Shown in pieces: positions 42,136 through 51,100 of a stretch of DNA of 64,000 bases. Below the pieces are notes generated by a model. That model had not been told where the DNA came from, did not search any database, and saw only the letters and a list, made by a program, of their open reading frames with translations. Every line of letters begins with the position of its first letter. The first letter of the stretch is position 1. The stretch is from NCBI GenBank assembly GCA_963724065.1, contig CAVRTB010000004.1, positions 124,001 to 188,000 on the forward strand, written 5' to 3'. Made by a program: the position numbers and the translations under genes. This DNA is from DASRIA01 sp963724065. Lineage in GTDB: Bacteria > Actinomycetota > Thermoleophilia > Solirubrobacterales > JBBDJG01.

Positions 42136-43071
42136 TCAGCTCCGCGCCCGGGGGTGCGCCTTGAAGTATGCGTCCTTGATGTGCTGGTTGGAGAGGTGGG
42201 TGTAGAGCTGCGTCGTGGACACGTCGGCGTGGCCGAGCATCTCCTGGACCGAGCGCAGGTCGCAGCCGCCCGCAAGGAGATGGGTGGCGAACGTGTGTCG
42301 CAGGGTGTGGGGACTCATCTTGTGCTCGAGGCCGGCGCTCTTGGCGTGGCGCCCGATGATCTTGTAGAGGCCCTGACGGGTCAGTTGGCCCCCGCGGAAG
42401 TTGACGAACAGGTGCGACTGCGTGCGCTCGCCGACGAGCTGCGGGCGGCCGCGGCGCAGGTAGTCGGCGACGGCCCGCGCGGCGGTGCGGCCGACCGGCA
42501 CGAGGCGCTCCTTCGACCCCTTCCCGCGCGCGCGCACGACGTGATCGACGAGGTCGACGTGCCCGACCTCGAGGTCGGTCGTCTCCGATGCACGCAGCCC
42601 GCAGGCGTACATCAGCTCGAGGATCGCGCGGTCGCGCATCGCGATCGGGTCGGTGCCCTTCGGCTGGTCGAGCAGCCGCTGGACCTCGGCGCGGCCGAGC
42701 ACGCGCGGTAGCTTGCGGCTCTTGCGCGGCGACGTCAGCTTCGCTGTGGGGTCCGCCTCGCGCACGCCCTCGCGACGTAGGTATCGGTAGAAGGAACGCA
42801 GGGACGCGGCCTTGCGCTGGATCGTCGCGGTCGTCGCCGCCGGGCGGCCCTTCCCGCGCGCGAGCGCGGTCAGGAAGTCCGAGACGTCGGCGGGGCCGGC
42901 ATCCTCCGCCGTGCGCCCGCGCTCGGCCAGGAAGGTGCCGAACTGGAGCAGGTCCGACCGGTACGACTGGAGCGTGTTGCGCGCCATCCCGCGCTCCAGC
43001 TCCAGGTGCGCGAGGAAGTCCAGCAGCAGCTCCTCGAAGCGCCCGGGTGCGGTCGCGGTCGCGATCTCCAT
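42136..43071 (-). CDS. xerD: Tyrosine recombinase XerD-type
   Basis: 311 aa from the ATG at 43071. N-terminal SAM-like core-binding domain (ERGMARNTLQSYRSDLLQFG). The catalytic domain has the full set: R160 in ACGLRASE, K184 in RGKGSKE, H255 and R258 in SPHTLRHTFATH, H281 in LGHADVSTT and the nucleophile Y290 in TQLYTHLS. Length and motifs fit the chromosome dimer recombinase, which acts with XerC at dif under FtsK control. Placement after steA-pyrG-nudix is usual for actinobacterial xerD. No dif-like site was noticed. The frame is open upstream to 43704, but that part overlaps the SRPBCC gene. Confidence 0.9.
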   Translation of the reverse strand: MEIATATAPGRFEELLLDFLAHLELERGMARNTLQSYRSDLLQFGTFLAERGRTAEDAGPADVSDFLTALARGKGRPAATTATIQRKAASLRSFYRYLRREGVREADPTAKLTSPRKSRKLPRVLGRAEVQRLLDQPKGTDPIAMRDRAILELMYACGLRASETTDLEVGHVDLVDHVVRARGKGSKERLVPVGRTAARAVADYLRRGRPQLVGERTQSHLFVNFRGGQLTRQGLYKIIGRHAKSAGLEHKMSPHTLRHTFATHLLAGGCDLRSVQEMLGHADVSTTQLYTHLSNQHIKDAYFKAHPRARS

Positions 43072-43154
43072 GCGCAGGTCTTCGCGCGCGGCGTGCGTGC
43101 TCCTTGCCGGGCAATCCTCTCTGCCAACGGTCCAGCCCCACCGAGATGCACCTT

Positions 43155-43173
43155 GATCGCCTATAGGGCGATC
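43155..43173. promoter_or_regulatory. Perfect palindrome GATCGCC-TATAG-GGCGATC
   Basis: Seven-bp arms with a 5-nt centre in the gap between xerD and the SRPBCC gene, 84 bp before the xerD start. It may be an operator for xerD or a stop hairpin for the upstream gene; read on the minus strand there is no T tract. The TATAG centre also appears in the palindromes at 33474 and 54379. Confidence 0.4.
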
Positions 43174-43178
43174 TTCTT

Positions 43179-43232
43179 GTACCTCAGCGTTGGGGGTGCA
43201 GCGCGGTACCTCAGCGTTGGAGGTGCAGCGGG
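43179..43232. repeat. 27-bp tandem duplication
   Basis: Two units, 43179-43205 and 43206-43232, both starting GTACCTCAGCGTTGG and ending GGTGCAGCG; they differ at two positions. The second unit ends exactly before the stop codon of the SRPBCC gene. Each unit can form a small stem ACCTC/GAGGT. Role unknown. Confidence 0.85.
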
Positions 43233-43679
43233 CTAGTGGTGGCGCTCGGCGAACTGGCTGAAGGCGTGCAGCTCCCGGCGGATGTTGCGGGCGGCGCGGT
43301 AGCGGACTGTCGAAAGACGCTCCAGCGCACGGCCGAGCGGGCCGAATGGCAGCTCGTAGACGACGTCGAGGTCGACACGCGTGCCGCCCTCCTCGGAGCG
43401 CATCAGCACCGTCGCCCTCCCGTGCGAGCCGAAGGGTCGCGCGTCCCAGCGGCGCGTGTGCATCAGCGGCGCCTCGACCTCGGTGACCTTGACCCGGCTG
43501 CGGACGAGCGGGTTGAACCTCAGCGAATACGTCGTGCCCGGGCGATCGAGCGGCCCGCTGAGGCCCTCGACCGCACGCGCTCCCGGGAACCACTCGGGGA
43601 TCCGCCCGCCGTCCAGGTGCGCGGCCCACACGCGGTCGCGAGGCGCATCGACCAGCTCTGTCACCCGGACCGACGGCAC
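43233..43679 (-). CDS. SRPBCC (START-like) family protein
   Basis: 148 aa from a GTG at 43679. SVRVTELVDAPRDRVWAAHL is the typical first strand and helix, then GRIPEWFPGARAVEGLSGPL, LRFNPLVRSRVKVTEVEAPL and the C-terminal long helix RALERLSTVRYRAARNIRREL. Such proteins have a deep hydrophobic pocket for lipids or polyketides. No catalytic residues can be assigned. It directly abuts the NUDIX stop and seems to be part of the same operon. Confidence 0.8.
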   Translation of the reverse strand: MPSVRVTELVDAPRDRVWAAHLDGGRIPEWFPGARAVEGLSGPLDRPGTTYSLRFNPLVRSRVKVTEVEAPLMHTRRWDARPFGSHGRATVLMRSEEGGTRVDLDVVYELPFGPLGRALERLSTVRYRAARNIRRELHAFSQFAERHH

Positions 43680-44198
43680 CTACAGCACGAACGCCTTGAA
43701 CCAAAGCAGCGCCACGAGGCTCTTCGCGTCACGGCACTCGCGGATCAGGTCGTCCAGTCGCGAGAGCGGCTCGGACACGATCTCGATGCGCTCCTCCTCC
43801 TCGGCCTCGAGCGGGTCGTCCGAGAGGTCGGTCGCGAGGAACGCGTGGATCTCCTCGTCGGTGAAGCCCGGGCTCGCGTAGAAGCTCGTCATGTGCTGCC
43901 ACGTCGCGGCCGACTTGCCGATCTCCTCGCGCAGCTCCCGCTTGGCGGTGTCGAGGACCTCTCCCCCGTTCAGCTTGCCTGCGGGCAGCTCGAGCAGCGC
44001 CTGCTCGCCGACGACCTCCCGTGGCTGGCGCACGAGCCAGATCCGGTCACCGTCGAGCGGCAGCATCACCGCGGCGCCGGGATGCTCGACCACCTCGCGC
44101 TCGACGACGTCACCGTCGTCGTGGCGGAACTTCTCCACCCGCACCGTCCCGATCCTTCCTTCGTAGACGGCATCGCCGCCGATCCGCTCGAAGCTCAT
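43680..44198 (-). CDS. NUDIX hydrolase, ADP-ribose pyrophosphatase type
   Basis: 172 aa from the ATG at 44198; the GTG at 44210 is an alternative, but AAGGAG lies 11 bases before the ATG and only overlaps the GTG. The Nudix box is GKLNGGEVLDTAKRELREEIGK (G-x5-E-x7-REL-x-EE-x-G, complete). VVEHPGAAVMLPLDGDRIWL and VRQPREVVGEQALLELPAG upstream and FYASPGFTDEEIHAFLA downstream are typical of ADP-ribose pyrophosphatases. It hydrolyses ADP-ribose or a related nucleotide sugar. A NUDIX gene between pyrG and xerD is a standard actinobacterial arrangement. Confidence 0.88.
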   Translation of the reverse strand: MSFERIGGDAVYEGRIGTVRVEKFRHDDGDVVEREVVEHPGAAVMLPLDGDRIWLVRQPREVVGEQALLELPAGKLNGGEVLDTAKRELREEIGKSAATWQHMTSFYASPGFTDEEIHAFLATDLSDDPLEAEEEERIEIVSEPLSRLDDLIRECRDAKSLVALLWFKAFVL

Positions 44199-44199
44199 C

Positions 44200-45264
44200 T
44201 CAGTTCGCACTCCTTGGCTGGGTCATGTCGGCAAGCAGCACTCCGCCCGCGAGCGACGCGAGGAAGAAGTCACGGTCCTCGTCGAAGGCGCGGCCCATCG
44301 TGCGCGACGGCAGGCCGCTCGAAAGATAGGGGTCGACGAGCGCGGACACGTCGAGCCGCACCCCTTCGTGGCCGGCGCCGTGCGCGATCGCCAACTCGAG
44401 CGATCCGCCGGAGGGCAGCGAGACCCCGGCCGGCAGCGGCACCCGGACCGGGCGCAGGAGCAGCGAGAGCACGGTCTGCGTGTGGTGGCTGAGCCCGCGA
44501 TGGCGCTCGCGCGGATCGCCGCTCGACAGGCGCGGCACGAGCGCGACGGGACACCCGAGCGACAGCGCAGCGTGCGCGTTGGAGAGCGCCGCGAGCCCAC
44601 CGTGGCCGAGCGCCGAGCCCGACCCGAGGATCCCCGGGCCTGGACCGACCACCGCGCAGTCCCATTCGAGACGCCGGGCCGCCGCGTCGAGCCCGCCCTC
44701 GACGGTGATCGACTCGATCGCCGCGCCGTGGCACGGGCCGGCCGTGACGTGCCCGGCCAGCAGCCCGCGGTCCAGCAGGTCGGAGACGGTGTCCGAGAGC
44801 GCTCCCGGGAGCGAGCCCCCGGGGCTCTGCACGAACCCGACCCTCGTGCCGGGCGCCAGATGCGCGACGGCGAAGGCGACTCCCGGAAGCTGCCCGTGCA
44901 GCGCGAGCACCGCGACGGGCACCCCAGGAGCGACCGGCACCGTCTCGAGGCCCTCCTCGACCGGGGCTACCGAGTGCTGCAGCGACGTGTAGTTGAGCTT
45001 CATCACATGGGCTGCGCCGGCCTCGCCGCGGAGGCCGCGCGTGAGGTTGCAGTGCACGACGTCGAACCCGCCGCTGCCGAGCCCGATGTCCTTCGCCTCG
45101 ACGTTCACGACGACGTCGTCGCCGGCGGCGACCGGGCCCGTCACGCCCGGGTAGGCGATCGCGTCGCGCTCCTCGCCGGACCCCTCGAGCGTCACGGTCA
45201 GCCGCGCGATGCGCTCGTCCGCACGCGCCACCGTAACCACGCGCGCGCGACGGAGGCTCAGCAC
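44200..45264 (-). CDS. DUF3866 family protein
   Basis: 354 aa from a GTG at 45264 (reads LSLRRARVVTV). The next segments IAYPGVTGPVAAGDDVVVN and DIGLGSGGFDVVHCNL, then GHVTAGPCHGAAIESITVEG, WDCAVVGPGPGILGSGSALGHGG and GLSHHTQTVLSLLL, follow the DUF3866 pattern known next to pyrG/nudix in actinobacteria. Function unknown; conserved His and Gly patches suggest an enzyme. Upstream open frame (45265-45408) lies inside the peptidase gene and is not coding. It overlaps the peptidase stop by 7 bp. Confidence 0.82.
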   Translation of the reverse strand: MLSLRRARVVTVARADERIARLTVTLEGSGEERDAIAYPGVTGPVAAGDDVVVNVEAKDIGLGSGGFDVVHCNLTRGLRGEAGAAHVMKLNYTSLQHSVAPVEEGLETVPVAPGVPVAVLALHGQLPGVAFAVAHLAPGTRVGFVQSPGGSLPGALSDTVSDLLDRGLLAGHVTAGPCHGAAIESITVEGGLDAAARRLEWDCAVVGPGPGILGSGSALGHGGLAALSNAHAALSLGCPVALVPRLSSGDPRERHRGLSHHTQTVLSLLLRPVRVPLPAGVSLPSGGSLELAIAHGAGHEGVRLDVSALVDPYLSSGLPSRTMGRAFDEDRDFFLASLAGGVLLADMTQPRSAN

Positions 45265-46400
45265 GTCGCCGCGCGCTCGACGATGCGCGTCGCCACGCCG
45301 AGGATCTGCTCCAATGCACGCCGGCTCACGCGCTCGTCCGGAGTGTGGTTGAGCTCGACGCCGATCGCGAGGTTTACACAGCGAAAGCCCTTGGCCTCGA
45401 GCGCGCACGCGTCGCTCCCTCCACCGGTCGACGTCGGGGCCGGCTCGATCCCGCAGTCGCGCAGGGCAGCCGCCGCGAGCGCCACGGCGGGGTCGTCCTT
45501 CGGAATCCGGTAGGCGCGGAAGTGCTCCTCGATCGTCGTGTCGACGTCGACCTCGGCGGCGCTTGCCGCGTAGGTGATCGCGTCCACCATGCGCCTCGCT
45601 CCTTCGGAGGCCTTGGCGTCGTCGAGACTGCGGACCTCGGCCTCGACCGTGCAGTGCTCGGGCACCACGTTCGCCGCGGTGCCGCCGTGGATCACGCCGA
45701 CGTTCGCGGTCGTCTCGTCGTCGATGCGCCCGAGCTGCATCGCGTCGATCGCCTTCGCCGCGGCGGCGATCGCGCTGCGACCCTCCTCCGGCCGCAGGCC
45801 GGCGTGCGCCGCGCGACCGAGGAAGTGCGCGTGCACCGCGTAGTAGGTGGGCGCGGCCAGCACCATGCGGCCGACGGGCGCCGCGTGGTCGAGCACGAAG
45901 CCGAAGCGCGCCTCGAGGGCGCCGGTGTCATAGGCGCGCGCGCCACGCAGGCCGACCTCCTCGCTGGTCGTGAAGACGAGCTCGCAACCGGCGGGCGCGC
46001 CGCGCTCGACGATCGTGCGCGCGACCTCGAGCAGCACCGCGACCCCGGCCTTGTCGTCGGCGCCGAGGATCGTGTCGTGGCGGTTGCGGTACCACCCGTG
46101 CTCGAGCTCGACCGCGATCGGCCCGTCGACGGGCACCGTGTCGAGGTGCGAGCACAGCATCACCGCCGGGGCGCCCGGCGGGCCGGGGATGCGCGCCGTG
46201 AGGTTCCCGCAGCCCGCACCTGTTTCGGCGGCGGTGTCGTCCTCGGCCACCTCGAGGCCGAGCCCCGTCAGCTCCGCCTTCACGTAGCGGGCGACGTCAC
46301 CCTCGCTGCCGCTCGGGCTGGGGATCTCGCAGAGGCGTATGAAGGTGTCGTGCAGCCGGTCGGCCCCGAGCAGCCGGGGAGCCGCCTCGGCGGCGCTCAC
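45258..46400 (-). CDS. M20 family metallopeptidase (peptidase T-like)
   Basis: 380 aa from GTG 46400, which overlaps the pyrG stop (GTGA). Catalytic metal site motifs: SHLDTVPVDGP (His, Asp), ILGADDKAGVAVLLE (bridging Asp), FTTSEEVGLRGARAYD (Glu pair), FVLDHAAPVGRMV (Asp) and IGVELNHTPDERVS (His). The dimerisation lid runs from about residue 185 to 290 (GRAAHAGLRPEEGRSAIAAA). It resembles PepT-like tripeptidases with two zinc ions. Likely used in intracellular peptide turnover. Open frame upstream to 47465 is antisense-free shadow of pyrG. Confidence 0.88.
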   Translation of the reverse strand: MSAAEAAPRLLGADRLHDTFIRLCEIPSPSGSEGDVARYVKAELTGLGLEVAEDDTAAETGAGCGNLTARIPGPPGAPAVMLCSHLDTVPVDGPIAVELEHGWYRNRHDTILGADDKAGVAVLLEVARTIVERGAPAGCELVFTTSEEVGLRGARAYDTGALEARFGFVLDHAAPVGRMVLAAPTYYAVHAHFLGRAAHAGLRPEEGRSAIAAAAKAIDAMQLGRIDDETTANVGVIHGGTAANVVPEHCTVEAEVRSLDDAKASEGARRMVDAITYAASAAEVDVDTTIEEHFRAYRIPKDDPAVALAAAALRDCGIEPAPTSTGGGSDACALEAKGFRCVNLAIGVELNHTPDERVSRRALEQILGVATRIVERAATC

Positions 46401-48094
46401 CAGTTGCCGCGCTCGGCCCGCTCTGCGTCGCTTGCGCGCTCGGCGCGGATCTCGTCGGGCTCGTCCACGGCCTCGCCGGCGCCCGGCCCGCGCTCGCGCG
46501 AGCGCCGCAGCGCGGCGGCCACGAACTCCCGGAACATCGGCTCGGGACGGTTCGGCCGCGACTTGAACTCGGGGTGGTACTGCGAGGCCATGAAGAAGGG
46601 GTGGTCGGGCAGCTCGACGACTTCGACGAGGCGGTCGTCGGGGGAGGTGCCGCTGAAGACGAGGCCGTGGTCCTGGAGGCGGCGCTTGAGCAGGTTGTTG
46701 ACCTCGTAGCGGTGGCGGTGGCGCTGGTAGATGACCGGTTCGCCGTATGCCTCCCGCGCCTTCGTGTCGCCGTGCAGCTTCACCGGGTCCGCGCCGAGGC
46801 GCATCGTGCCCCCCATGTCGTCGACCTCCTTCTGCTCGGGCAGCAGGTCGATCACCGGAAACGGCGTCTCCGGGTCGAACTCGGCGGAGTTGGCGCCCTC
46901 CATGCCCACCACGTGGCGCGCGAAGTCGACGACCGCGAGCTGCATGCCGAGGCAGATCCCGAGGAATGGGATCTGGCGCTCGCGCGCCACGCGCGCCGCG
47001 TTGATCTTGCCCTCGATGCCACGCACCCCGAAGCCGCCGGGGATCAGGACGCCGTCGGCCTCCTGGAGCAGTTCGCGGCCCTCTGCGTCGTCGAGCGACT
47101 CGGAGTCGACCCAGAACACCTCGATCTTCGCGTCGTTGTGGATGCCCGCGTGCTTGAGCGCCTCGACGACGGACAGGTAGGCGTCCTCGAGCTTCACGTA
47201 CTTGCCGACGAGCGCGATCCGCACGGTCTCCTGCGCGTCCGCAGCACGGCGCACCGATGCCTCCCACTCCGACAGCTCGGGTGGCGGCGCCTCGACCTTG
47301 AAGTGGTCGAGGATCAGGTCGTCGACGCCCTCGGCCCGGAACATCAGCGGCACCTTGTAGACGTCGTCCACGTCGCGCGCGGAGATCACGGCCTCGACGG
47401 GCAGGCTCGCGAACAGCGCGATCTTCTGGCGGATCTCGCGCGAGAGCGCTCCCTCGGAGCGGCACACGACCATGTCGGGCTGGATGCCGATCCTGCGCAG
47501 CTCGTTGACCGAGTGCTGCGTCGGTTTGGTCTTCAGCTCACCCGCGTGCCCGATCCAGGGAACCAGGGTGAGGTGCAGGAAGATGCAGCGGTCCCGGCCG
47601 AGCTCGGTCTGGAGCTGGCGGATCGCCTCGAGGAACGGCAGCGACTCGATGTCGCCCACCGTGCCACCGATCTCGGTGATCACGAAGTCGAGGTCCTGGG
47701 ACTCGGCGACGAGCTTCACCCGCTGCTTGATCTCGTCGGTGATGTGCGGGATCACCTGCACGGTGCCGCCGAGGAAGTCGCCGCGGCGCTCCTTGCGGAT
47801 CACCGAGTAGTAGACGGCCCCGGAGGTCACATTGGACGTGCGCGAGGTGTTCTCGTCGGTGAAGCGCTCGTAGTGGCCGAGGTCGAGGTCGGTCTCCGCG
47901 CCGTCCTCCGTGACGAACACCTCGCCGTGCTGGAACGGGCTCATCGTCCCCGGGTCCACGTTGATGTAGGGATCGAACTTCTGTATCTGGACCCGCTGGC
48001 CGCGGCTCACGAGGAGGCGCCCGATGGAGGCTGACGCGATCCCTTTGCCGAGGGACGAGACCACGCCGCCTGTCACGAAGATGTATTTGACCAT
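46397..48094 (-). CDS. pyrG: CTP synthase
   Basis: 565 aa from the ATG at 48094. The amidoligase domain starts VKYIFVTGGVVSSLGKGI (P-loop), with KFDPYINVDPGTMSPFQHGE and ITEIGGTVGDIES; the glutaminase domain has LIPGGFGVRGIEG, FLGICLGMQLAVV with the nucleophilic Cys, and ASQYHPEFKSRP with the His-x-Glu pair. It makes CTP from UTP, ATP and glutamine. The C-terminal ~25 residues (RGPGAGEAVDEPDEIR) are a charged extension. It overlaps the upstream transferase by 22 bp and the peptidase by 4 bp. Enzyme of pyrimidine synthesis, cytosolic. Confidence 0.95.
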   Translation of the reverse strand: MVKYIFVTGGVVSSLGKGIASASIGRLLVSRGQRVQIQKFDPYINVDPGTMSPFQHGEVFVTEDGAETDLDLGHYERFTDENTSRTSNVTSGAVYYSVIRKERRGDFLGGTVQVIPHITDEIKQRVKLVAESQDLDFVITEIGGTVGDIESLPFLEAIRQLQTELGRDRCIFLHLTLVPWIGHAGELKTKPTQHSVNELRRIGIQPDMVVCRSEGALSREIRQKIALFASLPVEAVISARDVDDVYKVPLMFRAEGVDDLILDHFKVEAPPPELSEWEASVRRAADAQETVRIALVGKYVKLEDAYLSVVEALKHAGIHNDAKIEVFWVDSESLDDAEGRELLQEADGVLIPGGFGVRGIEGKINAARVARERQIPFLGICLGMQLAVVDFARHVVGMEGANSAEFDPETPFPVIDLLPEQKEVDDMGGTMRLGADPVKLHGDTKAREAYGEPVIYQRHRHRYEVNNLLKRRLQDHGLVFSGTSPDDRLVEVVELPDHPFFMASQYHPEFKSRPNRPEPMFREFVAAALRRSRERGPGAGEAVDEPDEIRAERASDAERAERGNW

Positions 48095-48954
48095 GCCCGA
48101 GAGCGCCTGCCCAGTGAGTCTAGCCAACGCGTCAGAGGGTTCCGGTCGACCGCGGCGCTGATCGAGCGAAACTCTCCGTAAACAGTGAGAACGGCGAGCA
48201 CGCCGAGCGCGATCGCCTCGCCCGTCGGGCCCAGCGCGAGGGTCAGCCACAGCCCGGCAACCGCGCCGAGCACGTTCGACCCGGCATCGCCGAGCATCGC
48301 GCGCTCGCGCAGGTCATAGGGCAGCAGCACGAGCGCGGGGCCGATGAACAGCCCGAGCGCCTGGAGCGCGTACGTGTCCCATGAGCCGAGCGTCAGCACC
48401 ACCCCGAGCGCGACGAACGCCTTCCCGGCCCGGCCCGGCCGCAGGTCAAGGAGGTTGAACAGGTTGGTGGCGAGCACCAGCAGCCCGACGCCGACGAGGT
48501 ACTCGCCCGCCGAGCGGCCCGCGCCGGCGAGCACGAACAGCGCGAGCCCGAGCGTGCCGAGGGCCTTGAGCATGCCGGTGCTGAAGTCGCCGCGCGCCGC
48601 CGCGCGCAGGTGCCCGCGCGCCCCGCGCGGCGCGGCCGCATCCGTGCCGGCCCCCGCGGGGCGGCGGCCGCCGAGCAGGTCGTCGACGAGGCCGAGCACC
48701 CCGACCCCGAGCACGAACACCAGCGCAAGGCCCACCTCGGGGGCGAGCGTGTCGGCGTCCACGAGCTCGTCGAGCGCCGCGAGCGGGCCGACGACGATCG
48801 CCGCGGTGAGCGCGATCAGCATCCCCGAGGCCGCGGGCAGCACCAGGCCGCGGTAGTTCTCCCGCACCACCCCGGCGCCCCGGAGCCTCGCCAGGAGCGT
48901 GGGCGCGAGCAGGGCCGCCAGCCCCAGCGACGCCGCGAGCCCGAGCCAGCGCAC
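48073..48954 (-). CDS. MraY/WecA-like glycosyl-1-phosphate transferase family membrane protein
   Basis: 293 aa from a GTG at 48954. About eight to nine hydrophobic segments. VLGLVDDLLGGRR matches the first Asp-rich motif of the family, DFSTGMLKALG and LATNLFNLLDLRPGRAGKAF (N-x-x-N-x-x-D), YDLRERAMLGDAGSNVLGAV the second, all as in UDP-sugar:undecaprenyl-phosphate transferases. The C-terminus has FRSISAAVDRNPLTRWLD. It probably transfers a sugar-phosphate onto a polyprenyl carrier at the inner membrane. Inactive relatives exist in actinobacteria between mctB and pyrG, so activity is not certain. It overlaps pyrG by 22 bp. Confidence 0.75.
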   Translation of the reverse strand: MRWLGLAASLGLAALLAPTLLARLRGAGVVRENYRGLVLPAASGMLIALTAAIVVGPLAALDELVDADTLAPEVGLALVFVLGVGVLGLVDDLLGGRRPAGAGTDAAAPRGARGHLRAAARGDFSTGMLKALGTLGLALFVLAGAGRSAGEYLVGVGLLVLATNLFNLLDLRPGRAGKAFVALGVVLTLGSWDTYALQALGLFIGPALVLLPYDLRERAMLGDAGSNVLGAVAGLWLTLALGPTGEAIALGVLAVLTVYGEFRSISAAVDRNPLTRWLDSLGRRSRAWSNTSS

Positions 48955-48962
48955 GGCCGTCC

Positions 48963-49835
48963 CTATCTCCTGGCGGCCGGGCGCTCGGGTGGCGGGGGCA
49001 GCAGGCGCTCCGCGGAGTCCTTGACCCCGAAACGGCCGCTCTCGCCGAGCAGCGCGTAGACCAGTGCGACCTTGCCCTCGACGAGGTCGAGGTCGTCGAC
49101 GCTCGTGACCCCGCGGTCGGCGAACCACGCGACGTTCGAGGGGTCGGTGTCGGTCATCTCCACCCCTACGACCTCGACCTCCGTGTCCTTCGCGGCGTCG
49201 ATCAGCGCGGACTCGAAGCGATCTTGTGCCTTCTTCTCGTCGCCCTCGAGCTTGTCCGGATCGCGCACCAGCACGATCCCTTCGAGGCCCTCGTAGTTCC
49301 CGCGCGAGGTCGAGAAGAGCTCCTGGCGCAGGCGCCCGACGAGGTCGCCACCCAGTGCGAGCTGGCGCCCGATGCGCCGCCCGAAGCGCTCGAGCACGTC
49401 GTTGTCACGATCGAGCCGTCGCAGCTTCGTCCCGCCGAGCTCCCCGCGCAGCTGGCCGAGCGGCAGCGGCGCCTCGACCACCGAAACCGACTCGATGCTC
49501 GCGCCGGCGGGCGCGGCGGCGGCGCGCACCTCCGACACGTAGCCGGAGGGCAGGCGGTTCATCGCCACGATCCCGATGCGCCCGTCCGGCAGCAGGTCAC
49601 TGACCAGCGCCGGGTATGCCTCGCGCTCGAACGCGCGGCGCTCCGACAGGTCGCGGCGCAGCTCCTTGTTGCGCGAGCGCGCCTCGTTGAGGTCTCCACG
49701 CAAGGAGCTCTCGAGGTCCTTGCTGGCGCTCGAGACGATGCCCTCCTCCCCGACGGCGACGCCCAGCACGACCCCGATCCCGAGCGCGAGGAACACCGCC
49801 ACGAGTGAGATCGCGTGATAGCGAGGAGTGAACAA
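48963..49835 (-). CDS. MctB-like copper transporter family protein
   Basis: 290 aa from a TTG at 49835. FTPRYHAISLVAVFLALGIG followed by VVLGVAVGEEG is the diagnostic N-terminal membrane anchor of the family (Mycobacterium MctB/Rv1698 group). A coiled coil follows (SLRGDLNEARSRNKELRRDL), then a Rossmann-like extracytoplasmic part (RIGIVAMNRLPSGYV, GIVLVRDPDKLEGDE, EVVGVEMTDTDPSNVAWF). In mycobacteria it limits copper in the cell and is conserved next to steA. Here it starts 10 nt after the steA-like stop, and they are probably co-transcribed. Confidence 0.85.
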   Translation of the reverse strand: MFTPRYHAISLVAVFLALGIGVVLGVAVGEEGIVSSASKDLESSLRGDLNEARSRNKELRRDLSERRAFEREAYPALVSDLLPDGRIGIVAMNRLPSGYVSEVRAAAAPAGASIESVSVVEAPLPLGQLRGELGGTKLRRLDRDNDVLERFGRRIGRQLALGGDLVGRLRQELFSTSRGNYEGLEGIVLVRDPDKLEGDEKKAQDRFESALIDAAKDTEVEVVGVEMTDTDPSNVAWFADRGVTSVDDLDLVEGKVALVYALLGESGRFGVKDSAERLLPPPPERPAARR

Positions 49836-49845
49836 GCTTGGGGTC

Positions 49846-51048
49846 TCAGTTGCCTTCGAGCAGGACCTCGAGCTTCAGCAGCAAGAGGTCCACGAGGCGC
49901 TCGATCTGCGGGGAGCTGAGCGCCACGACGACGAGCGTCAAGAGCGCCACGATGACCAGCGCGAGGATCAGCATCCGGCTGGTGCCCCCGCGGTAGAGGC
50001 GGCTCACGCCCTTGGTGTCGACGAGCCGGTCGCCCACGCGCAGCCGCGTGAGGAAGGTCGAGGACATGCCGTCCCGGTCCTTGTCGAGGAACTCGATCAG
50101 GTTGAAATGCGACCCGACGGTGACGATCAGGCTCGCGCCCAGCTCGAACGCGACCAGCATCGCGACGTCCTCGCTGGTGCCGGCGGCGGGGAGCACCTTG
50201 TGGTCGAGGCCGAGGCGCTGGACGCGCTCACGGCCGGGTGCCGAGCCGTCCCTGTAGGCGTGGACCACCAGCTCGGCGCCGCACGAGAGCACGCGGTCCG
50301 ACGCGGAGTCCATGTCGCCGAACACGATGTCCGGCTTCAGCCCGGCCTCGAGCAGCGCGTCCCCACCGCCGTCCACTCCGACGAGCACCGGACGCAGGTC
50401 GCGGATGTACGAGCGCAGCATCCGCAGGTCGCGGCGGTAGTCGGTCCCCCGCACGACGATCAGCGCATGGCGGTCGCGGAACTCGGTGCGCAGGTCGGGG
50501 ATCTGGAGCCGCCCGGCGAGGATGTCGCCCTCCTCGCGGATGTGCGTGAGCGTGTTCTCGGCGAAGTCCTGGATCGCCTCGCCGATCAGGTGCTGCTGCT
50601 CACGCGCGGTGCGCGTCAGCTCCTCGACCGTCAGCAGGCGGCCCTCCGCGACGACACCCTCCGGCCCGATCACGGTCCCTTCGCGGATCGTGATCTGGTC
50701 GCCGTCGGAGAGCTCGTCGAAGAGCGGCGCGCCGACCGCATCGACGAGGCGCACTCCGGCGCGCGCGAGGATCAGCGGGCCCGGGTTCGGGTAGCGCGTG
50801 CTCGTCGAGGAGGCGACGTTGACGACCGCGGGGACGCCGGACTCGACGAGGTCCTCGGCCGCCATGCGGTCGAGGTCGCTGTGGTCGATGACCGCGATGT
50901 CAGCCGGGGTCAGCCGCCGCACGAGGTGCTTGGTGCGCTTCCCGAGCCGCGCGGTGCCGCTCACCTCCGGGACCAGCGCCGCAAAGGGCGAGAGGCCCGT
51001 CGTGGCCGGCAGGCGAGTTGTGGCTTTTGGTGCGGGCAAGGGGATCAC
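49846..51048 (-). CDS. SteA-like putative cytokinetic ring protein
   Basis: 400 aa from a GTG at 51048. GTARLGKRTKHLVRRLTPAD and IAVIDHSDLDRMAAEDLVES are signature parts; the middle has FRDRHALIVVRGTDYRRDLR and the thiamin-pyrophosphokinase-like VLVGVDGGGDALLEAGLKPD and FGDMDSASD. A C-terminal membrane anchor occurs at about residues 365-385 (MLILALVIVALLTLVVVALS). Corynebacterium SteA acts with SteB at the septum in cell separation; the neighbour MctB family is related to SteB, so the pair may act together in division (established for the family, inferred here). Confidence 0.82.
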   Translation of the reverse strand: MIPLPAPKATTRLPATTGLSPFAALVPEVSGTARLGKRTKHLVRRLTPADIAVIDHSDLDRMAAEDLVESGVPAVVNVASSTSTRYPNPGPLILARAGVRLVDAVGAPLFDELSDGDQITIREGTVIGPEGVVAEGRLLTVEELTRTAREQQHLIGEAIQDFAENTLTHIREEGDILAGRLQIPDLRTEFRDRHALIVVRGTDYRRDLRMLRSYIRDLRPVLVGVDGGGDALLEAGLKPDIVFGDMDSASDRVLSCGAELVVHAYRDGSAPGRERVQRLGLDHKVLPAAGTSEDVAMLVAFELGASLIVTVGSHFNLIEFLDKDRDGMSSTFLTRLRVGDRLVDTKGVSRLYRGGTSRMLILALVIVALLTLVVVALSSPQIERLVDLLLLKLEVLLEGN

Positions 51049-51100
51049 GGTCGCGGCCGCCTTGCCCGGTGGGGCCCCGGCGCGCGCCGAAGGGCTGATT

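Noticed and set aside
42136..43071. XerD-like gene as part of an integrative element with the repeats nearby
   Set aside because: All motifs and the neighbours (nudix, pyrG, recN) fit the chromosomal housekeeping xerD; no attachment-site repeats, phage or transfer genes flank it.
43179..43232. Two direct repeats considered as a CRISPR remnant
   Set aside because: Units are directly adjacent without spacers, there are only two, and no cas genes occur.
48095..48250. Extended pyrG start
   Set aside because: VKYIFVTGG is the universal N-terminus of CTP synthase, so the ATG at 48094 is the start; upstream sequence belongs to the transferase gene.
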